From positions 4,506,501 through 4,570,500 of the forward strand of contig NC_056423.1 in NCBI RefSeq assembly GCF_905147365.1: a DNA stretch of 64,000 nucleotides. Direction: 5' to 3'. The position numbers and the translations under genes were made by a program. Source of the DNA: Aricia agestis. Taxonomy: Eukaryota; Arthropoda; Insecta; Lepidoptera; Lycaenidae. The stretch's first letter is position 1. The number at the start of each line of letters is the position of its first letter. Shown here piece after piece: positions 19,444 through 31,203 of the stretch. Under the pieces are notes generated by a model. The model ran no database searches. It saw only the letters and a list, made by a program, of their open reading frames with translations, and was not told where the DNA came from.

Positions 19444-22281
19444 ATGGAGGACATCTCTTGCACAAATGAATTAAGTTCAAGTCTAAATGTTGAAAATCCT
19501 ACCAATAACTTGATAGACTCAATTAAACTGAGGAAAAATAAATGTAATTTGATTAATCTGGTGCATCAGAATTTACAAGGTATGGTAGGCAAAGAACTTG
19601 AAATTGAGTTATTTTTAAAGGAATTTAACATTGATATTATGTGTATATCTGAACATTGGTTCAGATCAAATGAACTCATTTTCAATTTCAATGATCACCA
19701 GATAGCAAGTTCATTCAGTAGAGAAAATGCCATTAGAGGAGGCTCTCTCATTTTAATCAGAAACAATTCGAAGTTTAAGGAACGTAAGGATATCGTGAGT
19801 CTCTCTACTGAACGATTAATAGAAGTGGCCTGCATAGAGATGAGCCATCTAATCATTGTGGGCGTATACAGGCCTCCATCAGGGTTATACGATTCTTTTG
19901 AAGTAACAATGGAAAAAATTTTGTCAAAAGTATGTGCATCTAACAAAAAGGTTATAACAAAAATATGTGGTGATTTTAACATTAATTTATTAGATTTAAC
20001 CTCCACTACTGTTAGATTCACATCTTTATTTCAATCGTATAACCTTCACAGTTTGTTTCAGGAACCTACAAGGGTCTGTGATACTACAGCCACTTGTATT
20101 GACAACATATTTACTAATCTTATTTCTGTTAATAAAGAAATAATTAATAAGCTAAGTTCTGATCACTATGGACAAATAGCTTCTTTTAATATGAAATGTG
20201 ACATTGACGCGAAGAAAAATCTTGTGTTTATTCCTGTGACCACAAAACGTATTGAGCAATTTAGAAGTAAATTAAATTCAAATATCCATTTATTGGATAG
20301 GTCACATAGCTCTGATGAAGCTTTTAATAAATTATTTAAGGTGATAAAAGCTCAATTTAATTCAATATTTACTTCTAAAACGGTTAGAAACAGTAATAAA
20401 AGAACTAAATTTATTAATTGGGCAACAAAAGTAATAAAAATAAGTAGGAAAAGATTATATGACTTATATGATGAAAGGCGTATTAACAATAGTGAAGTAT
20501 TTAAAGCATATGTTAAAAACTACTCAAAAACCTTCAGAAAAGTTTGTAAAGCTGCTAAAGCCCTATATATAAAAAATAAAATTAAAAACTCTAAAAATAA
20601 AATCAAAACAACATGGCAGGTAATAGCTGGTGAGACTGGAAATGTCACCTGTCGTAGCTCTGATTTTGAACTATACTTTGAAAATAAAAAGATTACTAAT
20701 GATCAAGAAGTTGCGACGGTCTTTGAAAAGGTTTTTTGCTGACATTCCGGTCTCAACCACAAAAAATTTAAATTCTTCGCCTGAAGCTGCCGAAAAGCTA
20801 CTCAGAGACAATGTAAAGGAATGTGATGTCAATTTTAAGTTTAGAGAAATTAACCCCAGAGATATTATTGATACCTTTAAATTGTTGAGTATTAAAAATA
20901 CTGCTGGTCTCTGGAGCATGTCCACAAAAATTATTAGATCAATAATTGACATCGTAGCTCCTCATTTAGCAATGATTTTCAATGACTGTATAATAAATGG
21001 TGTTTTTCCTGACTTAATGAAGCATAGCAAGATTGTTCCTTTATTCAAAGCCGGAACTAAATCGGATCCCACGAATTTCAGGCCTATTTGAAAAAATATT
21101 TTAAAACAATTACTAGTACATTTTAATTCAAATAATTTACTACATGATAATCAATACGGATTTACTAAGGGTCGATCCACAACGGATGCTGGTATAGGAC
21201 TTCTTTGCAGTATTTTTGAGGCATGGGAGTCGCAGGATGCCTTAGGTGTGTTTTGCGATCTCTCCAAAGCCTTCGATTGTGTTGAGCATGCTACATTGAT
21301 CAGGAAATTGCGCCACTACGGAATCAAAGACTCTGCTCTCAGCCTTTTGACTTCTTACCTTAAAAATAGGACCCAAAGGGTTGAGATAAATAGTAAAAGG
21401 TCCAAAGGAACCAAAATAGAATTAGGTGTCCCACAGGGATCTATATTAGGCCCATTTCTTTTTCTCATCTATATAAATGACTTACCTTATCTAGTTAAGG
21501 GTAATAATAATGAGATAGTGCTTTTTGCTGATGACACTTCACTTATTTTTAAAGTGAAGCGACAACAGTCGAACTACGACGAGGTAAACAGTGCTCTCTC
21601 AAAAATAGTACATTGGTTTAATGTAAATAACTTACTTTTAAATTCTAGTAAAACTAAATGTATAAGGTTTACTTTGCCCAATGTTTGGCAAGTCCAAACC
21701 AATGTAGTATTAAATGATGAGAAGATGAATTTAGTAGACAACACTGTATTCTTAGGTATTACACTTGATAGTAAATTACAGTGGGGTCCTCACATTGTAA
21801 TCTTGCAGGTAGGCTCAGTTCTGCAGCATATGCAGTCAGAAAAATTAGGGAAATTTCTAACGAAGACACGGCACGATTAGTATATTTTAGTTATTTTCAT
21901 AGTAGGATGTCGTATGGAATCCTTTTATGGGGAAACGCTGCCGACATTAATACAATATTTGTGCTACAGAAGCGAGCCATACGTTCTATTTATAAAATGT
22001 CTGCTTTAGAATCTCTGAGAGATAAATTTAAAGAAATTGGTATTCTAACTGTTGCTTCTCAATACATTTTGGATAATGTAATATATGTTAGAAAAAATAT
22101 AAGTAAATTTAAAGTTAAAAGTGACATTCACTCTAGTAATACTAGAAATAAGCACAAGCTAGATATGCCGGTGATCAGACTTAGTAAAGTCAGTAAATCT
22201 TTTAAAGGTCAACTTATACGCCTTTACAACAAAATCCCAGAAAACGTTCAAAATCTTTCCATTAATAAATTTAAAAAGTAG
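19444..22281 (+). pseudogene. LINE-A endonuclease-reverse transcriptase (ORF2), broken
   Basis: The protein would nick target DNA with an N-terminal AP-type endonuclease and copy the element RNA with its reverse transcriptase. From ATG 19444 the frame shows LVHQNLQGM, CISEHW, GVYRPPSG and CGDFNINLL (endonuclease, first ~200 residues). After a frameshift near 20740 it continues with KIVPLFKAG and NFRPI. A stop at 21089-21091, with an apparent short deletion after FRPI, interrupts the RT. Then come the RT motifs VFCDLSKAFDCV, GVPQGSILGP and FADDTS (about 21530). A second frameshift near 21810 leads into the C-terminal domain ending at 22281. It is Jockey/CR1-group in character; the clade is not certain. 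With at least three lesions it cannot make a full protein. Confidence 0.88.
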
Positions 22282-22624
22282 TTAAAGAACGTTTGTGTGC
22301 CAAAGCCAGCAAGGTCAATGATTTCATAAACGATGGCACACCTTGGGAGTAGGATGGCTTCTTGCAAGGCTACTTCTTCATTATTATAGGACTTACAATT
22401 ATGTATGTGGATATTGTATATAATATTTAGTTACAAAATTGTAAACTTTATTTTAAAAGATAAATTTTTTTCTCACTTTTTTGGTAAAAAAGTGGGCCCC
22501 ATGCGAGTTTCTTACGCCGGTTCTTCTCGCCGGGTTAGTTCCCGAACCAGTGGTAGGCATCATGTAGGACATTCTGATTTATTTTAAATTCATTCAGAAA
22601 TAAAACAATTTTGATTTTGATTTT
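19444..22624 (+). mobile_element. Non-LTR retrotransposon (LINE-A), near full-length ORF2 and 3' UTR
   Basis: An endonuclease-RT frame is followed by a 3' UTR with GTGCGAGTTTCTTACGCCGG and an ATTTTG-repeat tail (22607-22624). Sequence similarity to 9766-10158 and 47528-47627 defines the 3' end. The 5' boundary and any ORF1 were not located. The tail directly abuts the THAP element at 22625. Confidence 0.85.
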
Positions 22625-23595
22625 GGAGGGGAAGTAAGTTATCTTCATACAAAAGCACCGCGCGCGGCTTGTATGTGTGCGCCATAGTATCAATGCGTCG
22701 CCACACGGCACACAACAAAATCTCGGACAGTATTTCGGCATTACCAGTCGGGGCTAATACTTTACGCTGCACGCTCGCGCCGCGCCGCGCCAAGGCTAAA
22801 CGAATCAAAAATGTCCGATCATAATCGCAGGAGTAATAGATATTGCTGTGTGTTTGGGTGTTTTAATAGTAATGCAACAATTCCAGAATTGTCTTTGTTT
22901 AAATTACCTGTTGAACAGGAAAGGTCAGTACTACTCACTTATTCTAGCATAATATAATAATTTTTACTTGATGATCAGATACCTACTTACTTCATTTTTA
23001 TTGTGTTAGTTTTCTATCACACAAAGGAAGTAGGTAGGTAGGTAGATCTACTTTCCATCTAGAACATAGTATAAATAAGATAATATTTTATGTACTTTTG
23101 ATCCGTCAACTAATTTGCCGCTATTGCTTTGTTTACGTAATAGTAATTTGCCGATTTCTCTGTGTTGTAGACCGTATATTAACTAACTACTTACAGTCAA
23201 TTACTTATTTTAAATCGTAATTAAAAATAATTAATTGACTAATTGTAAATCACAATACACATAAAGCAAAGTTCGAATCATAACAACATATTTCTTTATA
23301 GTATAAGAGACAGGCGTTAGTTTTTAATGTTGTTTTACAGGGTATTCTTATAATTTTATTTAGACATCGGATTATAGGCACGATCAAAGTGCCGAAATAT
23401 GCACAAAATATGCACAATAAAGATTTGCTTTTTATTAAAAGTCGGGAGACCGCGACGTTACCGCTGTTCATGCGGTCGCGCGGACGCCCGCTTCCACACC
23501 AACCCGCCGCGCCTCCGCGCCGCCTAAAATTGACAACCCTAAGACAGTAGGTAATTATATCGCGGATTGGGCCGGAGTTATCCTACTTCCCCTCC
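22625..23595 (+). mobile_element. 971-bp terminal-inverted-repeat element carrying a THAP first exon
   Basis: The ends GGAGGGGAAGTAAG and CTACTTCCCCTCC are inverse (12 of the first 13 bases). Both flanks are T-rich (TTTT), so the target duplication is ambiguous; insertion in the LINE-A tail hides it. GC-rich blocks lie just inside both ends. THAP domains occur in P-type and Kolobok-type transposases, so this is probably an internally deleted derivative of such a transposon. A host-gene origin is less likely. Confidence 0.55.
22811..22923 (+). CDS. First exon of a THAP-domain protein (partial)
   Basis: ATG at 22811 opens 37 codons plus two bases up to a splice donor AAAG|GTCAGT at 22923/22924. 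The peptide shows RYCCVFGC (Cys-x3-Cys) and, after about ten residues, LSLFKLP. This is the N-terminal half of the C2CH THAP DNA-binding fold; the later Cys-x2-His pair would be on the next exon. A plausible acceptor, TGTTTTACAG, lies at 23331-23340, but splicing there gives only a few more codons before TAA. The rest of the protein therefore seems deleted. THAP proteins bind DNA and include P-element-type transposases. The upstream 180 bp are GC-rich and promoter-like. The exon is short, so the identification rests on motif spacing. Confidence 0.55.
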
Positions 23596-23599
23596 TTTT

Positions 23600-24046
23600 A
23601 CTATTTATTTATTTATTTTTTAGGCATATCAACAATATAAACAGACACATATACATTGATTACATTAATAACTACATTTTAGTGCCTATATCAATTACAG
23701 ACATGCACAACATTATTTTATTAAAACACATCTATAACCAAATGAAATTAAAGTTAAGTATACAATTAATTCTAAATTTATAAATATTCAAAAATTAAAG
23801 AAGGATTATATTACACAGTACATAATTTAATTCAATGACATAAAAGTAATACATAATAAATAAATAAAACAAATATATATGGAAAATGTCCCTTTAACTA
23901 TATAAGGCCTAGAATATAATGTCTATACTATGTCACTTAGGTCCACCATCTGCCTTAAACGTTTCTCTCATAGCACATAATCGTTTGTTTTTGTTGTATA
24001 TCCACAATACGGGTAATTCTAGAATATTTTCAGCACCGGCAGTATG
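23600..24046. other. AT-rich stretch, possible LINE 3' remnant
   Basis: It opens with TATTTATTTATTTA and GGCATATCAACAATATAAAC, similar in character to the minus-strand LINE tail at 27914. No frame or domain is supported. Confidence 0.35.
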
Positions 24047-24302
24047 CTACAGAGAAATACGAAAGTATAGATAAAGCGGCTAGCTGCGATCGACAAAAAT
24101 TCAATTAAAATGCTACTTTATGATATAGAATATAGTCTACGTCATAAAGTATGATTTTATTTGAATTTTTAGGACTATAGTCTTTGTCATAAAGGGGCAT
24201 TATATTTGTTTTTCGTCGATTGCAGCTAGCCGCGGTAAAGATCGGAACGGCACCTTCAGTTTATCTCCGCTGTTTGTCTATACTTTCGTATTTCTACTGT
24301 AG
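24047..24302. mobile_element. Fold-back MITE, 'CACTTTATGAC' family, copy 2
   Basis: The outer arms CTACAGAGAAATACGAAAG and CTTTCGTATTTCTACTGTAG are inverse, as are the inner GCGGCTAGCTGCGATCGAC arms. The inner part shares CTTTATGA(C/T) and CAAAAATTCAA blocks with 2638-2829. Confidence 0.65.
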
Positions 24303-24716
24303 CTATGCCACGCGCGGACTGAAATTATATCAACGCCAAATTGAATCAAAATTGATATAGCGTTGTTTGCGTGAATAGATAATATAGATACACTCTCGCA
24401 TTCATAATATTAGTGTAATATATCTCTAGTAAATATCTACATTATACTAATTAACCGACTTTCATTTGAGGGTTTGATGTTCAAGGATGCTTTTTAATCT
24501 AAAGGACCTTACATCAACTTGACAGCGGCTCCATGTGGTTTCGAAGAGGATTAAGAAGTCAGTGAGGAAATCTCTCGTGATCGATGTATGGGTTTATAGG
24601 AATTAATCTAATGGATTTGACAAAAAGTTAGGAGTATGCTATTTCCATTACTATTGATAAGCAATTGACTACGTTCTCGTAACTTTGTCAAAGTAATTAT
24701 ACATAATGTACCTTTA

Positions 24717-24905
24717 TTGGAACGAAGTTCCTTATCGCGTGTTCGGCGTAAAAGGGGCTAGACAGAACGTTATTTGACCTCGGCACTTTTTTATTAGGCC
24801 TTTTTTATGCAGGTAGCATAGTAGGGGCAGAGGGCGTTGATAATATTCCTGTGCGTCAACTAGATGGCGTTTTTTAAGAATAAAGTTCAGTGACGCGTTG
24901 TTAGA
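24717..24905. repeat. Dispersed repeat, inverted copy of 57838-58010
   Basis: About 180 bp including AGGGGCAGAGGGCGTT, GAACGAAGTTCCTTATCGCG and CTAGATGGCGTTTTTT recur inverted at 57838-58010 with moderate divergence. Function unknown. Confidence 0.65.
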
Positions 24906-25115
24906 ATTCCTAGGCGACAATAGATAGGGTTTTTTTTAATTGAGCGTATTTGTTATTTATAATAAATTAAACAATGTTATAAATATTAAAAATAAGACAA
25001 ACAGACAGGTGAAGTTAATAGTCAAAGAATATCTTACTTCTTTAAGCTACAATGAAGTAGAGAAACTAATTGAGCCGATAAAACTATAGTTAAATATTGT
25101 ATACACATACACGTG

Positions 25116-25118
25116 CAC

Positions 25119-25179
<61 letters not shown>
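25116..25179. repeat. (AC)n microsatellite
   Basis: Nearly uninterrupted AC dinucleotides, broken once by an extra A pair (CAAACA). Confidence 0.95.
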
Positions 25180-25180
<1 letters not shown>

Positions 25181-25239
25181 CATACAAAACTATAAATTAG
25201 TAGATAATAAATAATAATATTATGTACATAAGATTGTTT

Positions 25240-25519
25240 TGCTAAAAATTTATATTGTAATTTTGTAAATTTTTTTTTTTTTTATCTTAGCTTTTTCTTA
25301 TAATATAATAGGTCTGTATTAGAACTAAGAGTTTTTGTAGTATTTAAGATTAGTTTGCTTCACTTTACTTAAGAGATTTCTTTATTTCCCTTGTAGATGT
25401 GGAAGAGGGATGTTGCCTGATACAGGCTAAGCCTACTAGGTAGCTTCCATCATTGTACTTTAACTGTAACTTTTGTAAATGAAATAAAGATTATTATTAT
25501 TATTATTATTATTATTATT
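25240..25519 (+). repeat. LINE-like 3' UTR fragment ending in (ATT)n
   Basis: The run AATGAAATAAAGATTATT leads into an (ATT)n tail at 25492-25519. This is the usual look of a 5'-truncated retroposon end with a polyadenylation-type AATAAA. No protein-coding part remains. Confidence 0.4.
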
Positions 25520-25595
25520 TGTATACAGGTCTTTTGAACATAAGAAATAACTTCATTCCATTCGAGTGTCCCTTGACACCTCTCAAGTTTTTTTT

Positions 25596-25890
25596 ATTAT
25601 TATTATTTATTATTATATTACTGTGTGGGTGGTTTCGGTGACGGTAGCTGTTTTCATTCAAGCTTGGCTAGCTATGCAGAAGTGATTTAATGGTTGGTAT
25701 GTAGGCAGTACACAATTATCACTCTGTCATTCTTTACTTCCTTTACTCAGTAGGATGGACAAAGAATACGACTGCCGAGAGATCAGGGGCATGACCGACT
25801 TTTTACATACCCATCCTGAGCATGGATCATTTTCATCAGTTTGACCAAACTTGGATAACATTTTCTAAACGCGGGAATTAAACCCACTAT
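25596..25890 (-). mobile_element. tRNA-SINE-1 copy, diverged
   Basis: The order is the same as at 37660-38045: (ATT)n tail, GGTTTCGGTGACGGT, GAGAGATCAGG, GACCGACTTTTTACAT, then an eroded tRNA-like head (CGCGGGAATTAAACCCA). Confidence 0.7.
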
Positions 25891-25951
25891 ATAGAAACAC
25901 TTTGGGTCGAGACTAAATATTAGGACAGTCTTTAAACAGAACTTTACTTAA

Positions 25952-26150
25952 AATTTAGTTTGTTATTATTTTTAGCAACATTATTGCTTATGTGGTGGTG
26001 GTGTTTGCAAGTTCTTGCATGCGAGTGTACGCATAGGCAGTGTGGGAGGAGGGAGGTGTTGTACGCATGCCTTTGCGTACACTCACTCATTTACTTAAAG
26101 GTGGAAGTTTATTTCACGGAATATTGCTAAAAATAATTACAAACTAAATT
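25952..26150. mobile_element. MITE with TTAA flanks, 199 bp
   Basis: The arms AATTTAGTTTGT(T/A)ATTATTTTTAGCAA are inverse at the two ends, with TTAA at 25948-25951 and 26151-26154. A second inner inverted pair, GAGTGTACGCA / TGCGTACACTC, lies at 26021-26096. Confidence 0.75.
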
Positions 26151-26546
26151 TTAAGCTATGGATTTCCGCAAAGTAACGCCTGATTCCATCAACTAGAACT
26201 TTACTGTTACAGAAAATAATTTCTGCGCTAAGTTGCGTCAACATCTTGTATGAAATAAATGCGTTCATAATTTAGTGAATTTTATGCATTTTCTCGTCAG
26301 CTTACAGCTTGGGTTGGCGTCAGATTGTCGCCGCACACCCACGAGGAGTGGGTGGGAGACACGATGTCCTGTAATCTGACTCATAACTTCATTTAAAATG
26401 CATTGTCTTTTACAAAATAACAGAATGGGAATCGTGGATATATTTACAAATAAAATTACTATGCGGTACATAATAAGAATGAAAATAAATGATTCTTTTG
26501 TTGTTCCAACGCGGTGTAGTAGCGGGCCAAACTGCGTATATGCTGT

Positions 26547-26588
26547 AGTAACTTCGATTCAGGATTATAGTCCTGAATCGAAGTTACT
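26547..26588. repeat. Perfect palindrome: 18-bp arms, 6-nt spacer
   Basis: AGTAACTTCGATTCAGGA at 26547-26564 is exactly inverted at 26571-26588 around TTATAG. No terminal duplication is seen. Confidence 0.9.
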
Positions 26589-26856
26589 GAGATGGCCATG
26601 ACATATTATACAACGTCTAAAATGACGGATGAGACCATCGGCCTTCCCTCGCTTGGTCGGAAAACATTCTTCGTGGTTACCACTCATATTCCGACTCCAT
26701 GACCTCGACCTCAGGAGTTGGGGTTCACTGAGCCACTGCAGCACGATGCCGCATGCTTAGTCATTTTGAATTCGCTAGTTACGACAATGAAGTTAGATGT
26801 AAAAAACACGGGAATTGACATAACGGGTCGCTAAGTGCAGCTAAGTGTCTTAAGAA

Positions 26857-27067
26857 GCGCTTACACGGCAATAAAGCGATCTGGAGCAATTAGCGGAGCA
26901 ATACGGAGCAATTTATTTCATATCGCTCAAATATTCGATGGCCACATCACTTAATATTGTATTGCGCAATATTGCTGCTTGTTGCCGCAAATTGCTTGAT
27001 GTAGTCGTGACGTGAAGTTGACGAGAATTGACTGGAGTTGAGCAATTTTAGTTGCCCGTATAAGCGC
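26857..27067. mobile_element. MITE-like element with GCGCTTACACGG ends
   Basis: GCGCTTACACGGCAA at the left is mirrored as TTGCCCGTATAAGCGC at the right, with inner inverted GAGCAATT stretches. The target duplication is unclear. Confidence 0.5.
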
Positions 27068-27654
27068 ATCATTAGCGCTCTTGATGCGTTACATTAAATC
27101 CTATACATCATTGATATACTTTGCAATCTAATGCCAAAATACCCTGAACGACTTATGCCTTATCATGATGATACCTACACATTTTCGAAGTAAATACACA
27201 CGTAATACAGAACGTAAAAAGCACATGTTTTCTGTGTCAGCTGTATGAATGCTCTACTTTCGAGCCTTTTGTCGCCATTGTGGGAATGTTTTGTTTGTAA
27301 CTGATTCAAATTGTCTTAAACTAGGATGCACGAACGCATTTAAACAATGAGATTCTTGGAATGTGGAATAAACTACTATATTACGGTACATTTGGCGTTG
27401 GCTTTCAGTGTATGGAGAAGGAACAAATTAGAGACTACATAAAAGCTAATGCATAAATGAATAATGCATATTATATTAATGAACTAGCTGTCCCGGTGAA
27501 CTTTGTGTCACTTTCAAACCTTCCCTGGACTTCTACGAATATTTTAAGACTAAAATCAGCCCAATCCGTCCAGCCGTTTTCGAGTTTTAGCGCGACTAAC
27601 ACATTATCCAGATCCGTTTAAAGAAAGACCTACATAATCTCGTCGGGCAACGTT

Positions 27655-27904
27655 AAGAGGATACACCAGGGGCTAGAGAAATGAAAAAAAAGTATGTGTA
27701 ATATCTATAGCTGTCTCCCTTACCTCAAGCCTATACCGCAGAACGCGATAGAGACAACTGCAGAAAATCAACGATTCGTTGTCCCCTGATTTCTTCTCCA
27801 AAACTTAACCGATTTAAGTACTTTTTTTATTACAGATTAAAGAAAGGCTTGAGCTGTGTTCCTATGTTTTATTTTTTTTGTATAATCTAGCTAAATCTGT
27901 TTCC
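27655..27904 (-). repeat. Left half of repeat R, split by LINE-B
   Basis: This matches the 39065-39320 part of the intact repeat (38866-39320), inverted. It ends at the target site CTGTTTCCCGGATGTTT; the other half resumes at 31627. Confidence 0.8.
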
Positions 27905-28212
27905 CGGATGTTTATTTATTTATTTATTTATAAATTCTTTATTTGCATTATAAACAATATAAAATAACAAAAAACAACATTAGGCAAGGAACATAGCAAA
28001 TAGGCGGCCTTACCGCTTTCAGCGGTTTCTTCCAGGCAACCAAAATATGGTGGCAGAAAATAATCTTAAAGTGCTAAACTTAAACAAAGAAAAAAAAATA
28101 TCCTCATATATTTATAAAATATATATAGTAATATATTTATATATTTTATTATATTATGTGTAATACATCACATTCAACACATATACATACACACACACAT
28201 ACATACATACAT

Positions 28213-28220
<8 letters not shown>

Positions 28221-28269
<49 letters not shown>
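28221..28269. repeat. (TA)n microsatellite in LINE-B 3' UTR
   Basis: About 24 uninterrupted AT dinucleotides within a longer ACAT/ATAC-rich region (28180-28315). Confidence 0.95.
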
Positions 28270-28273
<4 letters not shown>

Positions 28274-28371
28274 TACATACATACATATATACACACATAC
28301 ATATATACATTAAAAACCTACATTATAAATAAAGGAACATTAAAATAATTTTACAAAAAACACCAAGAGTT

Positions 28372-31203
28372 TTACAAGGACTGAGCCTGATCTAGGTAGT
28401 GTGCTTTCAAACGTTTCTTAAAGATGTTAATTGATTCCGATTTTTTTATAAAATCGGGCAAGGAATTCCAGAGACGAATAGCGGAGATGGTGAAAGAAGA
28501 ATCGTAGAATGAAGTATTGTGAGAAGGAAACGCAAGAGTCAGTTTGTTTGCAGAGCGAAGTATAGGATTGTCATGACCGAGGAAATTGAATTTTACTTTG
28601 AGGTAGTTAGGAGTAGAAGGACTAAAAAGGATGTTATACAGTAAGTGAAGTATGTGAGAGTTTCGACGCAACTTGATCGGGAGCCATTCGAGCTGAGATC
28701 GATAATTAGAAACATGGTCAAACTTTCGAAGGCCAAAAATAAAACGAATACATAAGTTTTGAAGGCGTTGAAGGGAAGAAAGAAGATTTTCATTTATGTC
28801 ACAGTAGCAGACATCAGCGTAGTCGAGAATAGGGAAAAGTAAAGTAGTAGCAAGTTGTATTTTTGTTGCGATTGGCAAAAAGTTGCTCAGTCGTCTAAGG
28901 GAAGCAGTGGCAGCGTTCATCTTTTTGCGGAGTTGTTGGATCTGGATATTCCAAGAGAGAGTGCGGTCAAAATAGACTCCAAGATTACGCACTGAGGAGC
29001 CGTAGGAAATGGTAATCCCATCAAGGACAATATTGAGCAAGGTATTCCAGTCCACCTTCGCAATTAGCTGTCGGCTGCCAATGATTATACATTGTGTTTT
29101 GTTAGGATTTAGGACTAAGCCATAGGCATTGCTCCACCCCAAAATTTCATTCAAATCAGCATTTGTTTGAGCAATACCGTTGGATAGTAAGGGAAGTAGG
29201 ACATGGATATAGATCTGTAAGTCGTCAGCAAATAAATGATAGGAAGAGGAAATATGGCGAGAAATAGAATTAATGAAAATTGAAAACAAGAGAGGAGATA
29301 AGACACTGCCTTGAGGGACACCGGCGAAAATATCGCACCAAGTTGACGATGTGTTGTCAACTTTGACACGCTGCCGGCGTCCCTGAAGGAAACTACGGAA
29401 CCAGTTGAGCACGATAGGAGATAGGTTGAGTGAGCTGAGAAGAAGTAATAGTATATCGTGATCTACGGAGTTGAAGGCATTGCTAAAGTCTAAGAGCGTG
29501 AGTATAGTTAAATGATGACTATCCATCCCCAGACGAATGTCATCTGTGATTTTCACCAGGGCTGTGAAGGTACTATGTCCGAAACGAAATCCAGATTGTA
29601 GCGGGTTTAATAAATTATGCAAGTTAAGGAAGGTCTGAAGTTGATGTTGTACAGAACGTTCTAAGATTTTAGAAAGGAAAGGTAGAATAGAGATCGGACG
29701 ATAGTCAGAGAAACTTTTAGGACTCCGTTTTTTGGGGAGAGGAATTATATTAGCGTTTTTCCAGGAGGAGGGAAAGGAACCGGTAGAAAGTGAGTAATTG
29801 AGGATATGGACCAGGACCGGAGCTAAAATGTCTAACAAGGGAACAATCATGTTTCGACCTATGCAATCACTGCCCACAGCCCTGGATGTGATTGACATAA
29901 CAGCTCTTTTAACTTCTATAGTAGACAGCTCTCTGAAGGAGAAAGGAGCATTATCGGGAGAAGGTAAGGTGGTCAGATTGTGTAAGGTTTGAGCCTTTTT
30001 GTGAGCATCGAAGCTTCGTGGTGTATTAGCAAAATGGGAATTTAAGTGTTCTAGATTTAAATTAGAAGGAACCGATGCTTTTGCGTCCTTCCCAACACCC
30101 AACGATTTTAAAAATTTCCAAACTTTGGCCTGGTCAGCGTTATCTACAGAAGAATGAATATAGCGCCTTTGCGCATCCCTGCAAGCAGTGTTACAACGAT
30201 TTCGCAGTTTATTGTAAAGTAACTTATCAGAATCTGATTTCGATTTTTTAAATTTAACTTTGGCTCTGTTTTTTCTATTAATTAGTGTTCTGATTTCTTC
30301 CGTTAGCCAGGGTGCAGGTAAGTGTTTGATTTTAATTGGTCGCAAGGGGGCGTGGTGGTCAAAGAGTTCAGTTATAATGTTATTGAAAATATTTACTTTG
30401 TTATCAATCGACTGGGCATTGAAAATCTCAGACCAATGTACATAGTTTGCATCCGCGCGAAGATGACCTAAATTCATATTTTTAAATGCTCTTTGCATAA
30501 TAACCTTGGGTTTAGCTTTAGGTGTTCGCCATTTGTACGATAGAAAGATACAATCGTGATAGGAAAAACCTTCTGCTGGGTGCTGGCCATGCGTGTCAAC
30601 AAGGTGAGGAGACGACACAATCATCAGGTCTAGGAGAGAGGGTGAGGAATGGGGATAGTGATGAGTGGCTTGTAAGGGAAGGATATTAAGGTTAAAAGAG
30701 TTTACTAGAGAAGTTAGTCTTTTTGACCGGTTGTCGTTTTTAAGAAGACATGTGTTAAAGTCTCCCATTAAGATAACATTTTCGTATAAAGGAGAAAATT
30801 CGTCAAGGATGTTGTCGAAAGAAGGGAAGTAATTTACGGAAAGATTAGGGCTATAAAAAACTCCTAAAAGTAATTTTGAAAAACCATTTGTCACTTCTAA
30901 AAGAAGATGTTCCGTCTCATCAGCAGGTGGTGGTTGTGTAGAAGATTTAAGAATTTTATAGCCGATATTAGATCGGAGGTATATAGCTACACCGCCACCA
31001 GGTCTACCAATTCGATCGTTCCTGATAAGTTGATAGCCAGGTAAGGAGTAGGATGTAGAGGACAGACACGGTTTAAGCCAGGATTCAGAAACAAGGATAG
31101 CATGTAAAAAGGTTTGAGAATCAAAGTAATTAAGGAGTTCGGAGTAGTGTGCAGGAATACTTTGAGCATTTATATGGATTAAATTGAAGTTATTCTGTTT
31201 CAT
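28372..31203 (-). CDS. LINE-B ORF2: endonuclease-reverse transcriptase, intact, 943 residues
   Basis: The protein nicks the target with an N-terminal AP-like endonuclease and copies the element RNA there. Residues 1-220 form the endonuclease (HINAQS at 10, SESWL at 39, GVFYSP at 114, GDFN at 147, a YHD near 215 in the usual SDH place). The RT follows: NIIPLPKK (485), YRPIS (501), LLDFSNAF (570), GVPQGSVLSP (628) and FADDLQIY (658). A C-terminal part without a recognised domain ends at 943. Length and motif order fit the Jockey/CR1/L2 assemblage; FADDLQ is common there. No stop or frameshift is present, so the copy may be recent or active. Its ATG overlaps the stop of the upstream 42-codon frame in the sequence ATGA. 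Small antisense frames in this interval are shadows. Confidence 0.92.
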   Translation of the reverse strand: MKQNNFNLIHINAQSIPAHYSELLNYFDSQTFLHAILVSESWLKPCLSSTSYSLPGYQLIRNDRIGRPGGGVAIYLRSNIGYKILKSSTQPPPADETEHLLLEVTNGFSKLLLGVFYSPNLSVNYFPSFDNILDEFSPLYENVILMGDFNTCLLKNDNRSKRLTSLVNSFNLNILPLQATHHYPHSSPSLLDLMIVSSPHLVDTHGQHPAEGFSYHDCIFLSYKWRTPKAKPKVIMQRAFKNMNLGHLRADANYVHWSEIFNAQSIDNKVNIFNNIITELFDHHAPLRPIKIKHLPAPWLTEEIRTLINRKNRAKVKFKKSKSDSDKLLYNKLRNRCNTACRDAQRRYIHSSVDNADQAKVWKFLKSLGVGKDAKASVPSNLNLEHLNSHFANTPRSFDAHKKAQTLHNLTTLPSPDNAPFSFRELSTIEVKRAVMSITSRAVGSDCIGRNMIVPLLDILAPVLVHILNYSLSTGSFPSSWKNANIIPLPKKRSPKSFSDYRPISILPFLSKILERSVQHQLQTFLNLHNLLNPLQSGFRFGHSTFTALVKITDDIRLGMDSHHLTILTLLDFSNAFNSVDHDILLLLLSSLNLSPIVLNWFRSFLQGRRQRVKVDNTSSTWCDIFAGVPQGSVLSPLLFSIFINSISRHISSSYHLFADDLQIYIHVLLPLLSNGIAQTNADLNEILGWSNAYGLVLNPNKTQCIIIGSRQLIAKVDWNTLLNIVLDGITISYGSSVRNLGVYFDRTLSWNIQIQQLRKKMNAATASLRRLSNFLPIATKIQLATTLLFPILDYADVCYCDINENLLSSLQRLQNLCIRFIFGLRKFDHVSNYRSQLEWLPIKLRRNSHILHLLYNILFSPSTPNYLKVKFNFLGHDNPILRSANKLTLAFPSHNTSFYDSSFTISAIRLWNSLPDFIKKSESINIFKKRLKAHYLDQAQSL

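Noticed and set aside
30260..30445. 61-residue plus-strand frame
   Set aside because: Antisense shadow of LINE-B ORF2.
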